Of a DNA stretch of 64,000 nt, positions 38,730-47,751 are shown one piece after another. The number at the start of each line of letters is the position of its first letter. Positions within the stretch are counted from its first letter, which is position 1. The stretch covers positions 434,001 through 498,000 of the forward strand of contig CAKMXJ010000039.1 in the NCBI GenBank assembly GCA_928724745.1. Direction: 5' to 3'. This stretch comes from Anthracocystis setariae (lineage: Eukaryota; Basidiomycota; Ustilaginomycetes; Ustilaginales; Ustilaginaceae). The translations under genes and the position numbers were made by a program. A model generated the notes under the pieces. The model had not been told where the DNA came from. It searched no databases and worked only from the letters and a program-made list of their open reading frames with translations.

Positions 38730-40841
38730 ATGTCGCATGCTACAGACGCAACCAAGGAAGCGTCTACCTTGTCCCATGTAGCTGGACCAGAGTCTGCTGC
38801 CGCTCCTGCTGCCACCGCTCCCCCTGCCGCTGTCGAGGATGCTGAGTCTGACGATGACGCCGATGACGCAGACGACAGCGTCGCACCCGGAACCGACGGC
38901 ATGAACTCAAAGCAGCGCAAGAAGAAGAAGTCCAAAGCCGCCGCCAAGCTTCGTAAGAAGCTCGGATTGGCCTCTACCTCCTCGATGGACGATGCCAAAC
39001 TGTTGGCGTCCGGCTCCTCGCAAGAGGGCAAGATCTCGGACGAAGTCGTCTCGCAGGTGCAAAAAGCTGTTGCCTCTCAACATGGCTCTTCCGCCGCAGC
39101 GGCAGTCACCAAGGCCAACCTGGCCAAGGTCATGGCCATGATGAACCTCGAACGTGATGCCATGCTCAAGTCGCAGGAATCCAAGCAAAAGGCGCAGAAG
39201 GAGATTGCCGACCACAAGTTTTGGAAGACGCAGCCGGTGATGAAGCCCAACGACGCGCCTGTGCTACGTGGCGACGAGGAGGGCAGCATCGAACCGAGTG
39301 TTCCGCCCGAGCAGGTGCGTCAGGACCCCTACCCTTTACCCGCGGATTTTGAGTGGGTCATGGTCAACGTCGACGACCAAGACGAGCTCAAGGAGGTGTA
39401 CGATTTGCTAAGCAACAATTATGTTGAGGATGATGATGCGACGTTCCGCTTCGACTATTCACCCGAGTTCCTGCACTGGGTGCTCAAACACCCCGGCTAC
39501 CACAAGACCTGGCACATCGGCGTCCGTGTCGTTTCCACCAAGAAACTCGTCGCCTTCATCAGCGGCATCCCGCACGAGCTCCGCGTCCGAGACAAGGCGT
39601 ACCAGAGCACCGAGATCAACTTCCTCTGCGTCCACAAAAAGCTGCGCTCTAAACGCCTCGCCCCCGTCCTCATCAAAGAAGTCACCCGCCAGTGCCACTT
39701 GACCGGCGTCTTCCATGCCATCTACACCGTCGGTTCGGTCCTTCCCACGCCCGTCTCCTGCGCCAGATACTACCACCGCACCATCAACGCCAAGAAGCTT
39801 GCAGAGATCGGCTTTTCGGCCATTCCGCACAACATGTCGACGGAGCAGCATGTCAGACGCTTTGAGCTCCCCGCCACGACCAATTTGCCCGGGCTGCGAG
39901 AGATGGAGCGCAAGGATGTCAAGGAGGTGGGCAAACTCATGCGAAGGTATATGAAGCGATTTGATATGGCGCCAAGATTCAGCGATCATGAGATCGAGCA
40001 TATCCTCCTCTCCGGTCGAGGCGTCGATGGCACCGAAAAGAATGGTAAACGCGATAAGCAAGTTACTTGGACTTACGTTGTTGAAAACTCCCAAGGCAAG
40101 ATCACCGACATGTTTGCGTTCTACTCGCTTCCCTCGAGTATCCTCGACCATGACAAGCACAAGACGCTCAATGCGGCGTATCTGTTCTACTATGCTACGG
40201 ACGTTGTCTTCGCCGCTTCCTCCTCCGCTTCCGCTTCGGATCCTGTTTCGGAAGCGTCTACTTCGACGCCCGCACCGTCGGAACGCTCCCTCGCCCTGGC
40301 CGCCGGTAAACCCGCGTACCAAGTCAATGCGCTGACCAACCTCACCGCGAACGAACTCATCGATGAAATCGACGTCACATCCTGGGATGCCGAACCGTCG
40401 ACAGTCAAGACCGCGCTCAAGGCACGTCTGAACACGCTCATGAACACCCTGCTGATCCTGGCACGCGACGTTGGCTTCGACGTTGTCAATTGCGTCTCGG
40501 TCATGGACAACGCGCTCTTCCTGTCCGAACAGAAATTCGGTCCCGGCGATGGCTTTTTGCGCTTCTACCTGTTCAACTGGCGAACCAAACCTATCGCGGG
40601 CGGAATGGGCGCCCGTCCAGGAGAAGCCGAGCTAGATCCAGTCCATGCATACGCCAAACACCTCGCCAAAAAAGCAGCAACTGCAACAACAACAACAACA
40701 ATAACAACAACAGCAGCAGCAGCAGCAGCCTCCGCAACGAACAAAGACGAATCCGTCAAACACCTCGCCGAAAAACTCATCCGAATCTCGGCCCGAAACC
40801 CAGCCGACTTTGGTTCAGGTAACGGCATAGTCATGGTCTAA
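38730..40841 (+). CDS. NMT1: Glycylpeptide N-myristoyltransferase with C-terminal insertion
   Basis: 703 aa, start ATG 38730 (MSHATDATK). The enzyme attaches myristate from myristoyl-CoA to N-terminal glycines. Residues 1-190 are an Ala/Ser/Asp and Lys-rich ribosome-binding-like tail including KQRKKKKSKAAAKLRKK. The two GNAT-like halves follow: HKFWKTQPVMK, FEWVMVNVDDQDELKEVYDL, LLSNNYVEDDDATFRFDYS, EINFLCVHKKLRSKRLAPVL (acyl-CoA-binding block), YYHRTINAKKLAEIGFS and FGPGDGFLRFYLFNWR. In known enzymes the chain ends about 14 residues after this NW (Asn616-Trp617) and the C-terminal carboxylate is the catalytic base. Here 86 residues follow, including a Thr/Ala low-complexity run coded by ACA and GCA repeats, before a standard-looking end GSGNGIVMV. 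Convergent with SOG2 (58 bp). Confidence 0.95.
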   Translation: MSHATDATKEASTLSHVAGPESAAAPAATAPPAAVEDAESDDDADDADDSVAPGTDGMNSKQRKKKKSKAAAKLRKKLGLASTSSMDDAKLLASGSSQEGKISDEVVSQVQKAVASQHGSSAAAAVTKANLAKVMAMMNLERDAMLKSQESKQKAQKEIADHKFWKTQPVMKPNDAPVLRGDEEGSIEPSVPPEQVRQDPYPLPADFEWVMVNVDDQDELKEVYDLLSNNYVEDDDATFRFDYSPEFLHWVLKHPGYHKTWHIGVRVVSTKKLVAFISGIPHELRVRDKAYQSTEINFLCVHKKLRSKRLAPVLIKEVTRQCHLTGVFHAIYTVGSVLPTPVSCARYYHRTINAKKLAEIGFSAIPHNMSTEQHVRRFELPATTNLPGLREMERKDVKEVGKLMRRYMKRFDMAPRFSDHEIEHILLSGRGVDGTEKNGKRDKQVTWTYVVENSQGKITDMFAFYSLPSSILDHDKHKTLNAAYLFYYATDVVFAASSSASASDPVSEASTSTPAPSERSLALAAGKPAYQVNALTNLTANELIDEIDVTSWDAEPSTVKTALKARLNTLMNTLLILARDVGFDVVNCVSVMDNALFLSEQKFGPGDGFLRFYLFNWRTKPIAGGMGARPGEAELDPVHAYAKHLAKKAATATTTTTITTTAAAAAASATNKDESVKHLAEKLIRISARNPADFGSGNGIVMV
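40680..40735 (+). repeat. (ACA)n(GCA)n repeat within NMT coding sequence
   Basis: Trinucleotide run coding poly-Thr then poly-Ala in the C-terminal insertion. Being in triplets, it can vary in length without shifting frame. Confidence 0.9.
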
Positions 40842-40899
40842 ACCCCCCCTTACCCCCCCTCTCTCATACATTAACAATTGAAAAAGAAAATTTTTTAAC

Positions 40900-43800
40900 T
40901 TAGGATACAGATGCAGGACTCAACCAGAGCAAGTAGACGGTGAGGTTGGAACACGCTTGGGCGACCTGGCCCAACAAGCGGCGAAGGTCGTGCGGGAAAT
41001 CGAGGTGGTGGTGGCTAGCCATGGTCTTGATGAGCGTCGAGGTGGTGACGATGGCGCGAACAAATTGGTGAGACTGGTCGAACAGCTGAGCTACGGTGGG
41101 TTGCGAGATATTTTCGGGGGATGATGGTGTGTTTACTGGTCGAGTTGGAGGGTTGGTCTCTTCTTCGCCATCGTCGGGTGGTGCAGCAGCAGCAGCAGCA
41201 GCAGCATCGTCATCGATGGTGTCGATCGAAAAGGTGCGTCGGGTTTCCTCTTCGCGTGCGCGCAGATACGTCGATCGTAACTGCGAAGTGAGATCGTCCG
41301 TAATTTGCGCCAGCTCGCGCAACTCGCGCAACCGTGCATTGGTCCCCGCCGCATCATCCTCATTGCCCCCCTTATCACCCGCATCATCATCTTTATCGCT
41401 ATCATCGCTAGGCGATTCCTCCTTCTCCGCACCGTCACCACTGACTACCACCGTGTCATTCTCCGCACTCTCGCCTGCCGCTTTAGCCTGCTCTCCAACA
41501 CCGGCCGATCGAAGATGCTCAAACAGCATCGACCACACCCTAGCCGAGAGCTTGGTGATATTATCCACCATCTCAAGCAAGTGGTCGTCCACCGTGATCT
41601 TGGCATCCGAAACGGCCAGATGCAACCGGCTCCCTGCAGCTGTCGTCGCCGCCGTACCGCCGAGTGATCGCGAAACCACATGCCGCTTGACCGATCCTGC
41701 AACCGCAGCAGGCGTCGCCGGCGTCCCCGCCTGACTTCGTGGCGTCGCTGTCGCGGGCGCGGCAACATCCATAGCTGAGCTCGCGTTGGACTCGGAGCGC
41801 TTCGGTCGAGCCGACCCTGGTGTGCTCATTGCACCCGGAGTAGCATGGATGGTGCGCTGGGACCCAGAGGCCGAGATGACACCGTTTGGTGTACCCGAAG
41901 ATGTTGATTGCAACATCTCCACCGCACCATTCCGATCCGCGGGGTCGGACTGCTCAAGCACGACGGCACTGTTCATACCGTTCCCCCAGCTACCCTGACG
42001 TCGACGAAGAGGACCGACGCGAGCCGGTGTGCTATATGCCGAACCTGCTCGCAAGTCGTCCAGGTTGAAAGGAGGGTTGATGGCACTTGGTGTCATCGCG
42101 GCCCCTTCGGCCAGGTCCTGGGCGCTGAACGAGCCAGCGTGACGACGGCGGCTGGGACCACGAGCGATGTACGGACGGCTGCCTGCTCGAAGTGGCGTGG
42201 AGGCCTCGGCAATACTTGGCAACGTCGATGTCGTGCCGGTGCTTGCGTTGCTCGTGCTTTTCTGAACAAGGCCACCTGAGCGAGTGGAAGGCGGCGTTGG
42301 CTTGTCCGGGACGACGACAGATTGAGTCGAGTCCGGGGTCGCTGACGAGGTGGCTTCGTGCTCTGCCTGCGTGAGATACGGCTGCACGGCTTCGACCAAG
42401 GGAGCCATCTCGGTCCAGCTGTTGGCGACCTCGCCCATGCTGCCATACAGCATCAGAAGCAACGTCCTAGCATATCGCACATCAGAGCTGCTCTGCAGTG
42501 CACGCAGCTGCAGCTGCAACACACTGACCAGCTTCCTGAACGTGATGACCGAGTCTTTGCACGTCACAAGAACGCCTCTAATGACGCTGGGATCGGGTGT
42601 ACCTCGACGAGACAGTGAATCGAACCGATCGAGCGCATTGATCAGGTTGGCTACCGAACCATTGGAAATGTCGAGGAGTCGGTGGAACTGGCTCGAAATC
42701 CTCTCGTCAATGACCGGCGTCATGAATTGGCCTATGGCGGCGTGAATCTGCGACAAGGCGAACAAGACGCCGCGAGTGCCATCGACGAATTTGAGCACCG
42801 GCGTTGGCACCGCATTCGAGATCGTGGATGGCGGCAGCGTCGACAGACGTCGGAAGTAACGGTTGCGTTCCTCGTCAGCAGCGATGCGGGATGCGTTTAC
42901 GGTGGGAGAAGCAGAACGGGAGGGCCAATGGTTGTCGGCTTTGTCCGATGCCATACGGCTATGGCCCACGTCGAATCGGGTTGGAGCGTTGCTATAGCCG
43001 GCTCGAGCAGCCAAAGCTGCGGCGGCAGCTTCGGCAGCCGCTTGTGTGGCACCCACGGTTGGCAAGCTGAGCTTGCGTAGTCCTCCTCCGCCTCCGCCTT
43101 GACTCGATGCTGAACCCGATGGCGCTACGGATACGTTCGATGGCGCTTCATAGCCTGGCCTTGCTGACGAGCCGACCACATTCGCCAGACTGGGACGAGG
43201 GGCGCGACGAGACTGCAATTGTGGCTTCCTGGAGGGAGGGTAAACGAAGGTGCCGTTTGCCTGCATCGAGCCTGTGTCGACAGAAGCAGTAGGACCAGAG
43301 ACAGACTGAGAAGTGTCTCGACTTGGTTCGACTCTGATCTGGGATGATGGTTCGGAGGAGAGCGCCGGATGCACTTGCTCTGCTACAGCGTCGCGGCGAT
43401 CCTGCAAGATCTGGTCATGCCCTTGGCGCAGATCTGGCAACGATTTTTTGCTTTTGATCGATCGACGCTGCTCTAGCTGATGCGTCGCTGCAATGTCTTG
43501 GACGACCGAGTGCGAGTTGTTGCGAGCGTGTTGCCTTGCGTCTGCATCTTCGATCGCGTACGGACTGCCAAAGACGGCTGCAGGACGACCATGGAGTGCT
43601 GTCTTGGGATTGGAACGAGCTCGAGCATCAGGAACGGGCTTGCTCGCCACAGCGACACTCTGTTCGAGACCGTCCAAGCTCGAAGTTGGCTCGTCTAGCC
43701 CACCTTGCCCGGAGGCGCATGGGGCACTTTCAGAGGATTCAGCACCCAAAGAAGGATCGCGAACCAAGGACGGAAGCAAGTGAGATGGGTCAGATGCCAT

Positions 43801-45237
43801 CTGGTCGTTGACCACCTTGGCTTGGACTGAAGAAACCGATTCGTTTGTTGCGTGGGAGAATGTAGGCGATTCCTCCGACTGTTGGGAGGCAACATGTGCG
43901 ATGGTCGGAGGTACCTGTACTTGGAGCGACATGAGACCATCCGACGAGGGTGCTGGCAGTGCAGGAGCGTTCATTCGAATCGGGCTGGCTAGATCGGTCA
44001 CTGTTGCTTCTGTTTTCATCGCTGCGCCGACAGCAAGGCTGAGTTGGCGTATCGCGGGGGCGCCTGCGATTTGAGGCAGATTGGTGGGATCGTTGATCCA
44101 CGATCGCAGCTTGGCAATCCAGACGAGCATTTGACGGTCCTCGAAGCGCTTGGCTGTCTCCCTGTCTGTTGCGGCAGAGTTGGCGGACGAAGTAGGCGGT
44201 TTGGGTGGCGCGACGTTGGGCATTTTGGAGATATGAGGTGGTGGCCATTGGATTGGATTGTTGTCGAGCTTGAGGATGCGCAAAAGCTTCATCTTGCCGA
44301 CCCATGCAGGCAGCTCGGTGATACGGTTGGAGTTCATGGACAAGACACGCAGCGAGAGAAGGCGGCCAGGATCTTGTGGAAGCTTGCGGATCTTGTTGCG
44401 ACTGAGATCGAGGATCTCGAGGTTGGGCATCATGGTGACGCAATCAGGAAAGTGGGAGAAATTGTTGGCGCGGATGTTGAGGTATCTCAGCCTTTGGAGG
44501 TCGACAAAATTGTCAGGAAGCTTATGGATATGGTTGTAACCGAGCGCAAGTCGAACCACCTGGTGCTTGATCATGTCGGCAAGCTGCTCTGGCACGCGGT
44601 CGATATGCTTATGACAGAGGTCGAGGGTATCTATGGAACCTGTACTGTCGCTGGCGTCTTTTGCTGAAGCGGAACGGCCGTGGTGGGATGAGGAAGGCTT
44701 AGCTTGCGAATCTGGGCCTTTGCGTGCCGGCTCGATGCGCTTACTGACGAAAGCAAGGAGATCGGCCTCGGAGATGGCTCGTTGACGTGAGGACGAAGCG
44801 GCCGAGGCAGCATTGGCTGAGAATGACTTTGACATGGGAAGTGAGTCGGGTATTGAAGTGGCAAGCTGGTGCATGGATTGTGTTGATTGGGATGGGAAGA
44901 GAGACGAGGAGGATTCGAAATCTTGCGATTGCGTATCGATGGAAGTGGTGGAAGGCGCGCTAGACAAGGGAGCGTATATCTGGTTGGTATCGAGGATGTG
45001 CGACGAATCAAAGTTGGACCAAGGCGCTGCGTTGTTGTAGTCATTGTAGTTGCGCGCGTCGTGAGGATAGTAGGGGCGAGAAGATGGTTTCACGATGGCT
45101 GGTCTCCTAGCACCGATGCCGGCCATGTTGGTGGTCGCGCTGGAGCCGGCGCCTCTGCCTGCGAGGTTGACATGCTCTGAAGACGAAGAGGAGGTAGCGT
45201 CGATGGGAGCGCGGCCGGCTCGTTGGGCAACATGCAT
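40900..45237 (-). CDS. SOG2: SOG2-like leucine-rich repeat protein (RAM polarity pathway)
   Basis: 1445 aa. Sog2 is a scaffold of the RAM/NDR-kinase network controlling polar growth and cell separation. The N-terminal 195 residues are disordered. Leucine-rich repeats span about 205-335: LALGYNHIHKLPDNF, YLNIRANNFSHFPD, ILDLSRNKIRKLPQD, VLSMNSNRITELPAWV and ILKLDNNPIQWPPP. The SOG2 (RAM) domain spans about 805-970: ALSQIHAAIGQFMTPVIDER, SNGSVANLINALDRFDSL, CKDSVITFRKLVSVLQLQLR, LLMLYGSMGEVANSW; related segments continue at the C-terminus (VDNITKLSARVWSMLFEHL, FVRAIVTTSTLIKTMA). Poly-Ala and poly-Ser runs are frequent. Two ATGs lie at the start; I use 45237. The upstream gap is shared with the RBM5-like gene. 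Confidence 0.9.
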   Translation of the reverse strand: MHVAQRAGRAPIDATSSSSSEHVNLAGRGAGSSATTNMAGIGARRPAIVKPSSRPYYPHDARNYNDYNNAAPWSNFDSSHILDTNQIYAPLSSAPSTTSIDTQSQDFESSSSLFPSQSTQSMHQLATSIPDSLPMSKSFSANAASAASSSRQRAISEADLLAFVSKRIEPARKGPDSQAKPSSSHHGRSASAKDASDSTGSIDTLDLCHKHIDRVPEQLADMIKHQVVRLALGYNHIHKLPDNFVDLQRLRYLNIRANNFSHFPDCVTMMPNLEILDLSRNKIRKLPQDPGRLLSLRVLSMNSNRITELPAWVGKMKLLRILKLDNNPIQWPPPHISKMPNVAPPKPPTSSANSAATDRETAKRFEDRQMLVWIAKLRSWINDPTNLPQIAGAPAIRQLSLAVGAAMKTEATVTDLASPIRMNAPALPAPSSDGLMSLQVQVPPTIAHVASQQSEESPTFSHATNESVSSVQAKVVNDQMASDPSHLLPSLVRDPSLGAESSESAPCASGQGGLDEPTSSLDGLEQSVAVASKPVPDARARSNPKTALHGRPAAVFGSPYAIEDADARQHARNNSHSVVQDIAATHQLEQRRSIKSKKSLPDLRQGHDQILQDRRDAVAEQVHPALSSEPSSQIRVEPSRDTSQSVSGPTASVDTGSMQANGTFVYPPSRKPQLQSRRAPRPSLANVVGSSARPGYEAPSNVSVAPSGSASSQGGGGGGLRKLSLPTVGATQAAAEAAAAALAARAGYSNAPTRFDVGHSRMASDKADNHWPSRSASPTVNASRIAADEERNRYFRRLSTLPPSTISNAVPTPVLKFVDGTRGVLFALSQIHAAIGQFMTPVIDERISSQFHRLLDISNGSVANLINALDRFDSLSRRGTPDPSVIRGVLVTCKDSVITFRKLVSVLQLQLRALQSSSDVRYARTLLLMLYGSMGEVANSWTEMAPLVEAVQPYLTQAEHEATSSATPDSTQSVVVPDKPTPPSTRSGGLVQKSTSNASTGTTSTLPSIAEASTPLRAGSRPYIARGPSRRRHAGSFSAQDLAEGAAMTPSAINPPFNLDDLRAGSAYSTPARVGPLRRRQGSWGNGMNSAVVLEQSDPADRNGAVEMLQSTSSGTPNGVISASGSQRTIHATPGAMSTPGSARPKRSESNASSAMDVAAPATATPRSQAGTPATPAAVAGSVKRHVVSRSLGGTAATTAAGSRLHLAVSDAKITVDDHLLEMVDNITKLSARVWSMLFEHLRSAGVGEQAKAAGESAENDTVVVSGDGAEKEESPSDDSDKDDDAGDKGGNEDDAAGTNARLRELRELAQITDDLTSQLRSTYLRAREEETRRTFSIDTIDDDAAAAAAAAPPDDGEEETNPPTRPVNTPSSPENISQPTVAQLFDQSHQFVRAIVTTSTLIKTMASHHHLDFPHDLRRLLGQVAQACSNLTVYLLWLSPASVS

Positions 45238-45870
45238 TTGGGCAGATGGAGCGCGGTGGGCTTGGTTTGGGTTGCGCAGGAATGCGGCCTTAGCATGTGG
45301 ACATTGTTCTTGAAGCTACGCTGTGTGAGGGTGCTGGCAGCGTACGGTAGACGGTTGAAGGTGGTCCAGATGCGTGCCAACGAAAACGGGCGCAAGATGG
45401 TGGTAAATCAGATTGATAATTGATGCACTATGTATGGATCAACTGTTAGATGCGGTGTCAGTAATGCGACAAGATGGTGATGAACAGTGTTGACCAAGTA
45501 GTGTAGGATGATGATGGTGGTGGTGGTGGTGGTGGATGTTGTGAGCGCCGATGATCATGTCGAGTGGCTGTGAAATAAACATTTCAGACAGTGCGGGTGA
45601 GTTGGCTGCCTTGGCGTGTTGTGCGGTGTTGCTGTGCTGCTGTGCTGCTGCTGTGTCTGCATGGTCTCGCAACAGTGCATTTGCACCGCCTAAAACGCTC
45701 AAATCCTCGCAATCTCCAGAGTAGTACTGCCTCGGTACAGAAGCAAGACCCTTGTTTGGCTCCCGTCACCTTCTTCAGCTTCCACTCTGGCACCACCATA
45801 TCCACCTCGACTTGAACCAGCCGTGAATACCGCTGCTGGTCCATCGGCCGAATCTCAGCACTCACAGTCG
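45238..45870. promoter_or_regulatory. Divergent region, SOG2 / RBM5-like
   Basis: 633 bp. It holds a (GGT)n run near 45515-45535 and GCTGT/GTGCT repeats near 45630-45655. The frame before 45871 is open back to 45694 without an ATG, so a further upstream exon of the RBM5-like gene cannot be excluded. Confidence 0.4.
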
Positions 45871-47660
45871 ATGTCAGGCCTTCCGCGCAACCCTTCACAG
45901 CGGGTTCTACCCACATCGGCTCAGCAAGCCAATGGCTCGCTATCTCCTGCCCATCACCCTGGCCAAGGCTCAAACTTCAACCAACATCGTATCCCAACAG
46001 TAAGTGCATGCATGGTGGAGCTTGGCGTTGATCACCGCAGCATCGTCCTGTGGCTGCAGTCCACTCCTCCATGATAGAACGCGCTGCCCAGATCCATGTG
46101 GTCTCGATCGGACATGTTGCCAGCCATGCGCACGACGCCACTGAGGCTGTATTGCGTTGCCCAGTGATTGAACAGAGCAAGTGTGTTGATCATGCCCTTC
46201 CTACCATCCTCGAATCTTTGTTGCATCGCCAGCAGCATGGTGGCGCTTCATTTTCTCCCGCATCCAACATTCGACCCATTCCCTATTCGACATCACCTGA
46301 CGCATCCTCGACCAACGAGTCTCGCCGACCGCATGGCTTCCGACACCGCCCAGATGAAGCAGCTCAATTCAGCCAGCGTCCAAACTCAGCCTATGTAGAT
46401 CGAGATGATCCATGCTATGGGCGATCAGATCATGCCGGTCCCTCCAGGTATAATCCACACCACAGGAAGCGAAAGTCAATGTCGTCGGAACACCATAATA
46501 CGTCATCGTCCTATTCGACCGACAAGCTCACTTCTACACCCGACCGCAAGATCCCATGGGCAGACTTGCGGCAGCCCATCAGTGAGCAACGACCACAGCA
46601 GTCAGCCCCGGCAGCCTCGAAATCCTCTTCATCAAAGCTCCTGACACCTTCGATCAGCGCAACGGCAACGAGCAAACGATTAGCAACCCACATTTCCACA
46701 TGGAACCAGAAGCAGGCCGAGCTTCATGCCAGTGAAAACACTCCAGATACCCCCACGGGCTCTACTGCACATATCTCCAATGGATCATCGAACGCTTCCG
46801 TCGGCGCGGCAGGAGCACCCGCCGATCAAGGTCTCGACCCGGCTCAAATGTCCGAGGCCGAGCTAACCTCGTACAATTACAAGGATGAAGCACGCATCAC
46901 CTGCCTCCTGTGTCAGCGCAAGTTCAAAGCCCTCGATACTCTCCACAGGCACACAAACGAGTCTCAGCTGCACAAGGACAATCTCGCCGACCCTGAGATT
47001 GGTCGGCAAGGCGTCATTAGGAAGCGCCAATCCCTTGACGAATCTCTTGCAGCAGCTAACGCATCTGTTGTTGAGCACAAGCCCGTCGCAGCTTCAGCAT
47101 CTGGCACATACCACGTGCCACCGTCCCAGACACCAGCGCCTTTCGTACAGTACAGAGACCGTGCCTCGGAGCGCCGAGCTGTATTTGGCACAGAGAAGCC
47201 CGTCAAATCCTCCACGATCAGCAGCACACCCCGAGTGTTCCAAGGACCCAAGGCGCCCGTGGACGATTTACCAATGTCTGCGCCGGAAAAGCCGATCGAG
47301 AGCGACAATATCGGCAGCAAGTTACTGGCAATGATGGGATGGACTCAAGGTTGCGGTCTCGGTGCCAACGGTGCGGGCAGGACCGAGATCGTCGAGACCA
47401 AAGTATACAAACCTGGCGCTGGTTTGGGTAGCAGTACACCGTTGGATACCGCCACTCATGAAGCCAGATCGCGCAAGCCTGCAAACGTTGCATTTACCGG
47501 ATACGTCGATGCGGCCAAAGATCGTAAGTAGTCCAACAAGATGCCACAGTGGCTTTCACCATGTTGGCCCGATTACTCACCCTGGATGCCCATGTTTGCC
47601 TTGGAATCAGGTGTTCGTCAAAGGCTCGCAGAACACTCACAGTCATCGTCATCGCAGTGA
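45871..47660 (+). CDS. RBM5/RBM10-like zinc-finger and G-patch protein (three exons)
   Basis: Likely splicing-related RNA-binding protein. My model has exons 45871-45999, 46233-47523 and 47611-47660, 489 aa. Introns are GTAAGT...GCCAG (233 nt) and GTAAGT...ATCAG (87 nt), both in phase. A C2H2 finger CLLCQRKFKALDTLHRH then TNESQLH (Cys267, Cys270, His283, His290) is followed by YRDRASERRAVFG and the G-patch NIGSKLLAMMGWTQGCGLG (about 397-442) ending YKPGAGLGS, the order seen at the C-terminus of RBM5/RBM10. The last exon gives RVRQRLAEHS, matching the basic end that follows the G-patch in relatives. No RRM domain is visible, unlike animal RBM5. Exon 1 and its ATG are the least certain part. 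Confidence 0.75.
46000..46232 (+). other. Intron 1 of RBM5-like gene with tandem acceptor
   Basis: Donor GTAAGT at 46000. The acceptor is CCAGCAG: splicing after either AG (46232 or 46235) keeps frame and differs by one Gln. Confidence 0.65.
47524..47610 (+). other. Intron 2 of RBM5-like gene
   Basis: 87 nt, donor GTAAGTAG, acceptor GGAATCAG. Retention would stop translation two codons after the splice site. Confidence 0.75.
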
Positions 47661-47751
47661 AGATGGCGGCCGTGTAGAAGATATTAGCAACGACTAGTGT
47701 TCGATTGGATATACAAAGTAACCCGCCACCATCCAGTCCCTTTCTCTTTCT

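Noticed and set aside
46050..46232. Start of the RBM5-like protein at 46050
   Set aside because: This stretch lies between a GTAAGT donor and a good acceptor and reads without coding character, so I treat it as intron.
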